Shown here in pieces: positions 31,335 to 43,001 of a stretch of 64,000 nt of DNA. Every line of letters starts with the position of its first letter. Within the stretch, counting starts at the first letter, position 1. Below the pieces are notes generated by a model that worked only from the letters and a program-made list of their open reading frames with translations, did not search any database and was not told where the DNA came from. The DNA lies in assembly GCF_026210795.1 (NCBI RefSeq), contig NC_089460.1:1302001-1366000 (forward strand). The letters are read 5' to 3'. Position numbers and translations under genes: made by a program. This stretch comes from Rhizophagus irregularis. Its lineage: Eukaryota > Glomeromycota > Glomeromycetes > Glomerales > Glomeraceae.

Positions 31335-31832
31335 GAAATTGTGATGATTAAGATTGCTTGTCTAAATCTCTTCAAAATCCTACGATTAGTTTCATCAAAA
31401 TTTTACTATAGTTTTGGCTAAGGTTGCTTATCGAAACCTAGGGGTTTAGGCAAGATGGCATTTCACCGAAAAGCAAAATTCTGCCAAAACTATATTAAAG
31501 TTATATTAAAAAACTGGTGAAACTTTGGAGAAAGACGAAACTGCCAAAACTTATTATAAATGCCAAAACTGCCGAAACTCTGCTGAAACTATAATAAATC
31601 TATAGTAAAATTTTGACGAAACTAATCATAGGATTTTGAAGAGGTTTAGACAAGCAACCTTAGTTTTGGCAGAGTTTCAGCAGTTTCAGCATTTATAATA
31701 AGTTTCGGCAGTTTCGCCTTTCTTCAAAGTTTCACCAGTTTTTTAATATAACTTTAATATAGTTTTGGCAGAATTTCACTTTTTGGCAAAACACTATCTT
31801 GTCTAAACCCCTAGGTTTTGGCAAGCAACCTT
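31335..31832. repeat. Nested inverted repeats, about 500 bp
   Basis: One palindrome runs from GATTGCTTGTCTAAATCTCT (about 31350) to its inverse near 31625-31655. A second, overlapping one runs from TTGGCTAAGGTTGCTT (about 31412) to its inverse near 31790-31830, with arms rich in CTGCCAAAACT words. This is the expected outcome of one foldback MITE inserting into a relative. No coding capacity. Confidence 0.65.
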
Positions 31833-32016
31833 AGTGATGATCAACATAAAAAAAATGCCCAATCTACTTGTACTACAGAAGGTCATAGAAATTCCGCATG
31901 CATGATATAATCGTGACTTACTTTTCTGACATGTGAAAAAAAAATTTTCTCCAGTAAAATTGTATACTTTTCGTTTTTCACAATAGCTTCTATTTTTTGT
32001 CACACTGTATTATAGG

Positions 32017-33571
32017 ATGTCTTTGAAAAAAGAAAAAAAACAGAAACAAAAAAACGTCAAAAGTGAGAGTCATCTAAAAAGTACTACAAAAAATATCAAA
32101 AATGAAAGTGAGAGTTTTCTAGCACAAAAGACTTCAAGGAAACAAAAAAATGAAAGTAAGGGTGAGAGTTTTCTGGAAGAGACCACACAAAAAACCTCAC
32201 AGAAACAGATCACACAAGAAACATAGAAACAAAAAAATGTCAAATGTGAAAGTGAAAGTTCTCCAAAAAAAACCACAAAAAAAGCTTCAAAAAAACAAAA
32301 AACTGCAAAAGGAAGTTCTACTGGCATTACTAGACAAGATTCAGGTTTTACAAGAGTCATCAAAGATCTTAGTATCCGTTTTGACTCTAGTTTCAGAAAT
32401 GCTGAACGTAAAAGCGAGAGTCTTCCAAAAAAGACCATACAAAAAGCACAAGAAACTGTTGAACAGAGTTCTACTGTACCTGACCGTTGTATTACCAGAC
32501 AAGTTTCAGATCCTACAAGAACCAGAGATTATAGTATTCATTCCAGCTTCAGTTTCAGTTCACGTTCCAGTTATGACTTAAAGGATCTTCCTCATTACGC
32601 ATCCAATTTCACAGAAGATGATATAAGGATACTAAATGCGACTTTCATACCAGCTTCAAATGAGAACGAAGTTATACCTGCTGTTGAAAGTAAGAACTGC
32701 GTTATGTTAATAATCCTCTTAGTGAATCTTATAATCTTGTAACTTAAATATTGTCCAGCCACAAACTTTCTGCGTACATACATTATGCAAAATATTACTT
32801 GCGTTACTCTTGAAAGGTGTGACTTCGACGTTGGCAATATTAATTCAGATGGACACGTAAAAACGTTCTTTTACAAACTTCACCAGGTCGTCATGAACGC
32901 AGGTCTTGATGTGGGCATGAAGGAATCCAAAACTGACTCATTGGTAACTCATCTGCTATATCGCGCTATTGATTTTGATAATTGGCCATTAGCGGTTAAG
33001 TAAGAAATAATAAAAAATGTCTTTGTTCATTATGTGCCATCATAATGACTTTTTAACTTTGTATCACATTAATCTAGAGTTAAAGAAAAATACAAGATAA
33101 AAGTTAGTGATAAGAAGATAATGGCAATAGCTGAATTTGTAATAGAAAAGCAAGGAGTTGCTATGACAATAATTGTAGAGGTTCGTGTATTTTCGATTAT
33201 TTGACATGTCATATTATTTGATGACTCAAAAATCTTTTCCCCTATAAGATAAGCATTTGGAAAATGTTGATGTAACGACTGATTTTGGTGAAGCACAAAT
33301 TCTTGCCAAAATACTTGCTGTGGCAAATGTAAATACAAAAGAGAAAGTTACAAATCAGACTTTATTCACAGTTCGTGTCATTTCCACTTATGTTACATTT
33401 TATAAGGCAACAATTTCTAAGGCATATTTGAAGGAGATAAGAAAGGGTTTGCCCAAAAGACGATCAATTGAAATTCAACGATGGCCAGGACAAAATGGGT
33501 TGAGAACTGGTTTCGATTTCGCAAGTCCAAAAGGGAGACAAGCAGTGCTTACAGCATTGGCCAGAATTTAG
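32017..33571 (+). pseudogene. Lineage-type gene with basic repeats and possible nuclease-like C-terminal part
   Basis: ATG at 32017 opens a Lys/Ser/Glu/Thr-rich tract of imperfect repeats (KSESHLKSTTK, NESESFLAQKTSRKQ). One in-frame TAG at 32224-32226 interrupts it, and the frame then goes on to DLPHYASNFTEDDIRILNAT. Further exons follow with GT-AG introns near 32690-32757 and 33000-33075, encoding VGMKESKTDSLVTHLLYRAI and KKIMAIAEFVIEKQGVAMTI, then HLENVDVTTDFGEAQILAKI and a basic end. The AEFVIEK...IIVE...GEAQI pattern is reminiscent of a PD-(D/E)XK fold, but weakly. Gene or recent pseudogene: the single stop and a poor third donor favour a pseudogene. Function unknown. Confidence 0.45.
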
Positions 33572-33839
33572 CAATTTCTTTTACAACCTGAGTAGCAGAA
33601 AAAAAGGTAAAAAGCTCTGGGTCACTTATAGTGTATTTTATTTTAATATGATTAATCTAATATTTTTTTCTGACGAGCTGTACCAGAAATTTTAATGATC
33701 TGAAGAAATGTGAGAAACCTAGTATAATAGAAAAAATAGCAAAAATAATTAGTCTGATATTTTTTATTCTGACTAAAAAATTACATATAACAATTATTTA
33801 ATCAATAAATCGCACAAATACATTTAAAGTTTTGAGTTT

Positions 33840-34951
33840 ACTCAATTAGACCCAATTCTCAAAGATGTTCTGGAATAACTACATATGTGTCTTCGTAATA
33901 CCAAACATACCTTAAGGCAATCCAGTTTTCTTCACATAATTCTTTTTTAAGTTGATCCTGTTTTTGCTGTTTGATAAAGTTATTAGAATTACCTCTATGA
34001 AAAAACTTATTAAATTTTTCGTGTTGCTTCCCTTAAACTTCAATGGCAAAACTATAATCATAATATAAAATATCAAGTTCTAATTCTTGATAATATTTGA
34101 GTGTTTTTAAAAAATCAGGTCAGCGTATTTTAGATAGTGGTCCAAGATATTTTGATACTATTTTTCGACATAGTTTTTTTTCTTTTATATTTTGAGCAGA
34201 ATGGACACTACGAGTTTGAATGTTTAACATTGTTAAATGATGCAATCCATAAATGTCCTTCGGCACATTTCTATAATAAAGCTGAACAACTATAAGTAAA
34301 ATATTTAGAAAGACATATTCCATTTCTATTATATGCCAATTGCTTTGCATTTTTGATATTAAGAGATCTATTATCTGCGCAATGTGGGTACCATTTTTTA
34401 CCATTTTTTATATTATTAAAAGATGCATTTTAATCATGTTCTTTGGAACAATGCCATTGCATTGAAGTATTAGCATTAATATCATATTCAGTAGAAATAT
34501 ATAGCCCATTTCTATTACATGCCACTTGCTTGGCATCTTAAAGTGTATAAGGCTTATTATTTGTGCAATGTAGACACCATGTCTTATGATTTTTTATACT
34601 AGGTAAAGTTGCAGTCCAAACATGACCTTTTGTATACTGCTATTGCATTGGAGTATTGACATTAATGTATTCAGTAGAGATACATAGCCCATTTTTGCTA
34701 TGAGCTAGTTGCTTTGCATTTTTGATAGTAAGAGGTCGATTAACTGTACAATGTGGGCACCATCTTTTACCATTTTTTATATTATTAAGAGTTGCAGTCC
34801 ATTTATGTTTGCACATTTCCATCGCATTGGGGTACTAGCATTAATATATTCAGTAGAAACACATGTTCTACTGCGCTCTTTGGCAATTGCAAAAGCATCA
34901 TCCAATGTCAACTTTTTCATTGATTTTTCAATGAAAAAATTAAAACTTTAA
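33840..34951 (-). pseudogene. Decayed zinc-ribbon repeat ORF
   Basis: Minus-strand frames show three or four tandem units of about 60 codons, each of the type CKHKWTATLNNIKNGKRWCP followed by HC, then a helix and ISTEYINVNTPMQ. The pattern C-x-H-x-W...WCPxC is a zinc ribbon like the one in the tail of the element A integrase, and in Glomeromycotina such ribbons often precede a restriction-endonuclease-like domain. The copy carries several breaks. It lies next to the decayed virus-like copy and may have been part of it. Confidence 0.5.
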
Positions 34952-36623
34952 TTATCAGATAATAAAGTCCAAACTGACAATATCACTTGGCCAGAGACAC
35001 TAAAGCATGATCATAAAAAAGAGAATAATCACTGGATTATGACTTATGAATGAGCTTAAAGTACTATCTCAGCAACAGCTTGATTATAATAAACGAACTT
35101 TTGAGAAATTTATGCTAGATACTATAGAAAAGAAATATAGGGAGCGGGTTAATGTAAATAAAAAATTATGATGTGAAATTGATAATCTAAAGATACAAGT
35201 AGAAGAAACGGAAAAAGAGCTGGCATCCATGAAGTCAGATTCTTCTCATTAGTTGTGGTACTTTTTTCCTTATACTTCTGCAAAGTAAGATCTCGGTTAA
35301 GATTATGCACTTTCTGAGGATCAATATAAATCAAAGGTTTTCCCATTCTCTTTTATAATCATGAAAAAAAATGTCATTTCACAGATCTCACCCAAGACAG
35401 AGAAGAATATGTGAAGAACATAAAGCTGAGCTGAAAGAAAAGAACTATCATCTTTATAGTAAATTGCAGACAGAAGTTGATACTAATCGCCAAAATGAGA
35501 GACGAATTAATCAATTGGAACAGGATTATTCCTGATGTGAGCAAGAAATTCAAGATCTCAATAGGAAGATAGAGCGCCTTAAAAATACTTCGAAAGAAGA
35601 AATAGTAGAGTTAAAATCTGAAATCTCCATCCTAAAAAGTCAGCTATATCAAGCTAGGAAAGATGTGTGAGATAAGAAAAAATATATTTCTAGTTTAGAA
35701 GAGCAGTTAGTAGAATTTGAGAAACAAGTTAAGAAATTGCTATACTGGATCAAAAGCATCTCATCACGAAAAAATTTGCCTAAACAAGGGAATTCTCCAG
35801 ACTTGTATAATTCTGATGATAATATGGCCACAATCACAGAGTTAGTAAATGCTATAGATTGTTATGTAGATAATAGAGCAACAACTAGGGATATTCTTAT
35901 AGACCAAATAAAAAGAGCTACAAGGTAAATATGCTGAAAAGAAAATAATTTGCATCAGAATTTAGTCCGTGAGCAACAAAGGCATTATGATGCAAAAGCT
36001 GAGCGTGATAATGAAATTATACGAAGGCAACTTGCTGAAGGTAGGATGGCTAATGTTATTGGTGATCTCCATCAATATCAAACTAATGCTCAAAATCAGG
36101 TAAATAGAATGATAGGTAATATGGCAAAAAAATAAGACCGTATAGGTGTACTGGTATAAGAAAAATTTGCCTTACAATTATTGTATCAGCGAAATGCCTA
36201 CCACTTATAGTAAAATAGAGGGAATATATATAGGTCTGTTAGAATTTAATCAAGACAGGCTCTATAAGCGATATGAGAAATGAAAAAATAAGACCCAAGC
36301 AGAGCGCCAGAATAATTTAAATTTGCAGGAACAAATTTTGGCGTTTCAGAATAATCCACCTAATCAAGTAAACATGGTAGGAATACTTCATCCATATTTT
36401 GACTGAAATGATAGTATCCCAGACTTTCTTGCGCAACTTAGACTAGACTTACAGAATCAGGAAATAGATCCAAATGATAATCTAGCAGGTTCTTCAACAG
36501 GAAGAGATAATGCAATAGAACATTTAAGAGCCTGTATGAGAGAAAGAACTTTAGAATGGTTTGATGATGAGATTACTACAAAGCAGAATTTGGAGCTAAC
36601 TAACTTACTTGATAATACAGAAC

Positions 36624-37821
36624 TAAAGCTCTGAACGGGTCGGTTTGGTCCGGATTATAGACGGTTCGGATTAGAGCCAAAATCCGTAAGAACCGAACCA
36701 AAAAACCGGCAGTTCGGTTCGGTTTAATCCGATTTTTATAAAAATGCGAAAAATCGAATAGCCGGCCATCTAGTGATCGTACAAAGTCGAGCCATATATC
36801 ATTGGATTCCTCTCGACGAGACGCGTCGAATGGTGGTAAGATCATGTCTCTAGCATCGATAGACCACACGTTAACCCACACTAAATGATTTATCAATAAT
36901 TGGAATTAGCAAGCTATCTATCGGTGCTAGAGACATGATCTTAGCACCATTCGACGCGTCTCAGTGAGACAAATCCAATGAATATAAATTCGTTCGTGTA
37001 CGACCACTAGATGGGAAATAATATCAAGTTTCGCATTTTTTTAAAATTTTCGAGCGTTAAAAATTAAAAATTCCGATGCATGAATTTATTCGTCGTCCAA
37101 TGGTCGTACAAATATGAATTAGGACTCATTGGATTCGTCTCGATGAGACGAGTCGAATGGTGGTGAGATCAAGTCTCTAGCATTAATAGATCGTAAGTTA
37201 ATTCACGCTAAATAATTTATAAAAAATTGGCATTAGCAAGCTATCTATCGATGCTAGAGACGTGATCTTACCACCATTCAACTCATCTCATCAAGATGAA
37301 TCCAATGAGTCCTAATTTATATTTGTACGACCATTGGACGACGAATAAATTCATGTATCGGAATTTTTAATTTTTAACACTCGAAAATTTTAAAGAAATG
37401 CGAAACTTGATATTATTCACCATCTAGTGGTTGTACACGAACGAATTTATATTCATTGGATTTGTCTCACTGAGTCGCGTCGAATGGTACTAAGATCATG
37501 TCTCTAGCACCGATAGATAGCTTGCTAATTCCAATTATTGATAAATCATTTAGCGTAGGTTAACGTGTGATCTATCGATGCTAGAGACATGATCGTACCA
37601 CCATTCGACGCGTCTCGTCGAGAGGAATCCAATGATATATGGCTCGACTTTGTACGATCACTAGATGGCCGGCTATTCGATTTTTCGCATTTTTATAAAA
37701 ATCGGATTAAACCGAACTGAACCGCCAGTTTTTCGGTTCTAATACCCGAACCGAACCGAACCGAATTTTGAGCCGGTTTCGGATCGGTTCCCTGGTTTAG
37801 CCCGAACCGTTCAGAGCTTTA
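36624..37821. mobile_element. hAT-like foldback element, 1198 bp
   Basis: Termini TAAAGCTCTGAACGG and the exact inverse are flanked by a perfect 8-bp duplication, TACAGAAC (36616-36623 and 37822-37829). An 8-bp duplication and a TAAAG start (fitting the YARNG rule) place it in the hAT superfamily. The whole unit is a near-complete palindrome centred near 37.22 kb with arms of almost 600 bp. Each arm contains a further inverted pair built on CATTGGATTC...GACGCGTCGAATGG...CTCTAGCA. No transposase. It sits inside the Gag-like part of element C. Confidence 0.85.
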
Positions 37822-38949
37822 TACAGAACAGGCTAACTTAGTTGCAATAAATGAGCGAATTGCAGTACAGATAGGAGCTAATATATTAAATGAGACTGTT
37901 GGCCAATCAGAAAATGTAATAGTCAAGTTAAGAGCTATAGAAGATGCTTGAAATATAGTCACATCTCTTTATAATCACCAAATATGGACTGTCCCAAATG
38001 TGTGACTATAAAGAGAGTTGACTGTACAACTAACCTCCTTTTTTTCTTCGTTTTGTAAAGGTTCAGTACTACTTTCTTTTTCTTCTGTTTCAACAAATAA
38101 TTCTAAATATTTAGTAGGTTCAAAGGTAGTATCTTTAGTAATTGAAGTACCTTTTATTAGTTATTTGGATATAGTTGAAGATATTTTGTCATGAAAAATA
38201 CGAAAGAAATAAGAAAAATTAGAAATGAGGAAATATCTGCTAGATATTCACTGAATATCCACTGATTCAGTGAAACCTATCTATTTAGCAAACTTTCAAT
38301 CTGGTTAAACAGATATATCCAAAAGATCATCGGATTGCAGATTACCAGTTTGGACCACTAAAAATAACAAAAGTTTTTTAGAGCGTGTATGCCAGCTTGA
38401 AAATGAGATGAAAGAGCTCAAAAATCAAATCATCCATAAAGATATTTCTTTCACAAAAGCTGAAAATGAGATCACTACAAAATTGGAAAAGATACAAGCT
38501 CTCCAATCAGAAATAAAAGAGTTGGAAATGAAATATTTTTTAGCTTAGAAAGACTTATCAGAAATGGATTCCTTTAGATGAGAGTTGGCGCAGTCAAGGC
38601 AAAATGTTAAGCTAAAGAATGTTGACTTAGATCTAAAAGGAAGATGAATTAAGTGAAAAAAAGGGTGAATTAATTCAGTTGAGGGATGAATTATCCTCAA
38701 CGTGAATAGAATTGATGGATAAAAAAGAAGAATTAATGCAGATGAGAGATACTTTGTCCTCAGTACAAAAGACATTATCAGAGAAAGAGACCGTTCTTCA
38801 AGAAATTAATGCTTGTTTAGCTGAGCAGATTCTAAAAACATCTAGCGAGTCTGAAATGCTTGGAGGTATTAGCAGTCTAGAGAAAGGTAACGAAATCACT
38901 AGCCTTAAAACAACCTTAGAATTACCTTATTCCTTATTTTTTTAGCATG

Positions 38950-39165
38950 CATTCATCATCTTCGTAATAGTATCACTAATCATATACATCTTATGGTACG
39001 TATTCTCTCGTCTATATTCATCTTACAATGAAGAAAAAAATATTCTAAACTATAAAATACCCTTAAATAGAAATCAAGGTTATGCATTCCCAATCCAATA
39101 CACAGAAGAACTAAAAGACAGGACTACCCTCTATGAAACTTTACCTTATGGATATAGATAAGGCC
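38950..39165 (+). mobile_element. Small membrane-protein ORF (part of element C)
   Basis: A frame encodes a strongly hydrophobic segment (FVIVSLIIYILWYVFSRLY) and then a polar end with YAFPIQYTEELKDRTTLYET. One transmembrane helix is evident. A comparable ORF was not seen in element A inside this window. Fossil part, with low confidence in its limits. Confidence 0.35.
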
Positions 39166-39447
39166 ACAAAGCATGGATAATTTCAAAATATTGGTCATTC
39201 TGAATTTAGCTATCTTTCAAAGGTTTGTTCCATCTAAATCTAATTGATAAGAGATCATCAGATGGTTTTTGAATATCAATAATCACAAAGTGTTTTTTAA
39301 TTACCCATAAATTTTTTTTGCTAGAGACTCATAATTATCATGTGTATCTTTAAGAATTCACTTTATACTATCTAATGTTTCACATCCACAATGCAATAAA
39401 ATATATTTAAGATTTGCGCATATATTTTAATAAATTTCATAAAAATG

Positions 39448-40017
39448 TTAGGCTATATAAATTGAGCTAATTCCATCATGTCTGCCTAATCTAAAGAAAG
39501 GAACAATTTTTAGCTGAGTTGCCAAAGGTTTCCCAGCAAAATCATCAAAGACTATAACAGTAAATCGGCCAGTTCTTTTGAAAGACAAAATATCAGGTAG
39601 TTCTTCAAGTACGATTAACTTGAATCTCACATTTTTATACTATGAAGCTTCCTTATCCCTGGCTATAAATTCATAAAAACATTGTACTGCTTCCCATAAT
39701 TCTTCATCTTGGTGTTGCGTGACAACAATTAGATTATCACATGGAATATACTTTTCACCAAAATTTTTGCTTTCACTTTTTGGTATTTTATGACCACACT
39801 TTTCACCAGATATCTATGGATAGATTTTTGGATATTTACTTCCTAGAAGCAAATATACTATTATGCTTGTCTTTCCAGATTCAGAGGTGCTCGCAATTCC
39901 TAATCTAAATGGAGGTTTAGAAGCAAATGGATTCTGTTTTTTCAAAGGTATAGTTTCATCTAATTTGCATAATTCGTAATATTTCATAGTATTTTGAAAA
40001 GCAGGATAATTATTCAA
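39448..40017 (-). mobile_element. A32-like ATPase fragments (part of element C)
   Basis: Two minus-strand pieces, one with a P-loop GIASTSESGKTSIIVYLLLG and one with a Walker B-like FTVIVFDDFAGK followed by RLGRHDGISSIYIA. Both parallel the ATPase region of element A. They are decayed fossils. Confidence 0.5.
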
Positions 40018-40069
40018 GGAACATATTTTTTCATTAGATTTAATAAATATAACTGAAAAGTTGATATAG

Positions 40070-40240
40070 AAATTAAGATTCTAGAGCTGTTAGAAGCTTT
40101 TCTAATATATTAATAAAAATTGATATGCTTTCTGAAGATAGAAAATCCACACAAAGCTTAAAAATATAATATCAAAATTAAGATTCTAGAGCTGATAGAA
40201 GCTCTTCTAATATAATAAGAAAAATTGATATTATTTTTAA
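40070..40240. repeat. Two direct repeats of about 55 bp
   Basis: AAATTAAGATTCTAGAGCTG...TAGAAGC...TTCTAATAT occurs at about 40070 and again at about 40175 (period 105) with a few substitutions. Each is followed by an AAAAATTGATAT stretch. Non-coding. Confidence 0.6.
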
Positions 40241-42850
40241 TATTCTGTGATCCACACATCCAATGTTTCAGTAGGGACCAGACCTTCAGTCTTCAAATCC
40301 CCACTTTCATATTATGTGTTTTATATATAGTAATATATCATGTAATGTATAATATACAGTATATATATATGAGTTTTATTAACTTACCCTTTAGATTAAA
40401 TAAATCACTTTCCTAAAAATTTATATTTAAATGGTTTAAAAAAAATATTCAATTAAAGTTTATTAGCTCATCGGAAACATTTGCTAGTTGAGTGGAGTAT
40501 TTTAGAGGTTATTGTTTATAATTACGAAAACTTTTTACCATAATTAAATATCGATTCCTATGAGGGTAAATAAAAAAAAATTAAAGTTTATTAATTAAAA
40601 AAACTATTAAATTCATATTTTATTTATTTTAATAAAATTAGTACTAATTATAGTATACAAAAAATACATAATAATAACAAAGCAAAAAACAAAAAACAAA
40701 GCTATAAAAATAAAGAATGAAATTTATGAAGAAAGTTAAAAAATGAAATGATAATAAAATATATGAAGTCAAAAAGTAAAATTTGTGATATTAAAAAGCA
40801 AAACATATTAAGTTAAAGAACAGTATAAAGTAAAAAAAATATAGTTAGTAAAAAATAAAAAAAGATACTTATTACAAAGAAAAAAAAAACCCTCTTTTAG
40901 TAATTAAGTTAAAAAACGAATTTATAAAAAAAATTAATGACTAAATAAAAATAAATTAAGAGCAAAATGTATCATATAATGTTGAAGAGAAAGGAATTAA
41001 AAAATGCTATGATAAAGAAAAATATATATATAATTAATAAGAAATAAAATTAAAAAACAAAACTAATAAAAAAAATATATTAAGATATTATATTATATTA
41101 GAAATTATAAAAATTAAAGAACCTAAAGATCTAAAAAAAACATATTAAAGAAAAAAAAAGAAAGCAAATAAAAATAATAAATAAAAAAGAAAATAAAATA
41201 GAAAAAAAAAGGAAATAAAATGAAAAAGAGTAAAAAGAAAAAGAAATAAAAGAAAAGGTAAAAAATAAAAAAAATAATATAAACAAATAATAAAAATAAT
41301 ATAACTATAAATATTAATTGGTCTAAATTTATCATATAATGGGAGTAAATAATTTATATAATTATATAAAATTTACTAGTAAGTTAAATTACAATTAGTT
41401 TTATACTATATATACAATATGTTGCAAAAAAAAACTAAAAACTATTCACATGATAAAAATGCATGTTATGCGTTCAAAATAAATTTAATTTATATTATGT
41501 AAATTTGAAACCCAAAACTACATTTTGATATCTTTTGAAGTTATAAACAATTCATTATCTTTTGAAAAAATTAGCAATAATTATTTATTTCAAATTAAAA
41601 AATATAATAGAAAATTAAATTACATTTATAAAACATTGGTAGATTAGATTTAATTTAAAATACTCAAATATTATTTAGAATGATGCCAAAAAATGAATAT
41701 CAAAAAATTTGCAGTAAATAAACCTTTATAATAATTTTATTCTTTAAATTATCACAATTTCAGTATATAGTAAAAAATACTAATAAATGGTTTAAATTAC
41801 AAAAATATGTGTAGTTTACTTAAAACAAAACCAATTTTTATCATTTAAAATGCAAAATAAACTTGAATATTGGGGCTACATTATGACATCATTTAGGATT
41901 CTAATACATTTTTACTTTTTTGAAAAAATTAACTATAGTGCATACAATTTAGTCCTAGCAATTAAATTTGATGAAATTTAAATCACTACTATTCATTCAA
42001 AAAAAAAAGATAAACATAAAGTATAAACATACAATGATAAACCAGATTAAGCTTAATAAAACTATGTTTTAAATTTTCTATAAAGTATTTTTTAATAAAG
42101 TAATAGTAATTTAAAGTTGGAAATATTTGGCTATTTTATTCTGACTAGAATTATATGTAAATCTGGCCAAAATTACTTTCATTTAATTATTAACTATATA
42201 AATTTGGCTAGAATTAAGAATTATAACTTAAATTAAATAAATCTGACCAATAAAATTACAGGATTAAGTATTACATAATGTAAAAAATTTGGCTGCTTAA
42301 AAATTTTTTTGTTGGGATTAAGTTGTATGCACTGTACAAATATTGATTTAAAGAAAAATTTGATATGAAATTTATAAATAAAAAAATAGATGCAAATTCA
42401 CTAAAAATTTCTCAAATTTTATTAAGATAAATAGGAAAATTATAAATAAAAAAAATTTTTTAATAATATTAAGTATTTTATGCAAAAAAAATATAAATTT
42501 GCTTTAAAATAGTTATAAAAAATTTTTAAATAAGAAAAATATAATTATAAACGCAGGTGTGTTCAAATTTTAAACACTTTTAGTTTTACTCAAAATTACT
42601 AAATATAGTCATATTTTGTTATACTGTATTTTTTTATATAATATATTTTAAATATAGCCTTTAACCTTTTAAAATATTATATTCCAAATATTATAGCCTT
42701 TTTTATACAATATATATAAATTAATTTTAACTTTTTAAATTAATCAAAGTGCATATTTTAACTTTCAAAATAATTAAATTAAATGTTAAATAATTATTTG
42801 ATTTATTTCTAATTAATAAATATAAAGATTTAAATACATTTTTATTTTAG

Positions 42851-43001
42851 AGTAAATTTATTCATCGCACGTGCGATGCATCGCCACTTTCCTTTTTTGT
42901 AAATTATTTATGTTGATCAACCTGCTTATACATCGCCACCCCCTTAAAATGGCAATGATAAACATAAAAATTTGCATCGCACGTGCGATAAATAAATTAT
43001 T
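42851..43001. repeat. Short MITE-like unit with twin CACGTG palindromes
   Basis: ATCGCACGTGCGAT occurs at 42864-42877 and 42976-42989. The flanking sequences are also inverted (AATTTATTCATCGCA... and ...TGCGATAAATAAATT), giving terminal inverted repeats of about 25 bp around roughly 100 bp. It could be a tiny MITE or a protein-binding cluster with an E-box/G-box core. Confidence 0.5.

Larger units (their letters stand above)
34990..40030. mobile_element. Virus-like element C: old, decayed relative of element A
   Basis: Fossil with parts corresponding to element A: the coiled-coil stretch (35.05-35.25 kb, KRTFEKFM...EKELASMKSDS), a remnant like the integrase N-terminus (minus strand, 35.15-35.35 kb), the divergent coiled-coil/Gag-like run (35.38-37.9 kb, plus strand, MATITEL...ILIDQIKRATR), further coiled coils (38.34-38.95 kb), a short membrane-spanning ORF (about 38.95-39.16 kb, plus) and ATPase-like fragments (39.45-40.02 kb, minus). 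It has many breaks and is clearly older than element A. A 1.2-kb hAT-like foldback is inserted in the Gag-like part. Confidence 0.65.
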
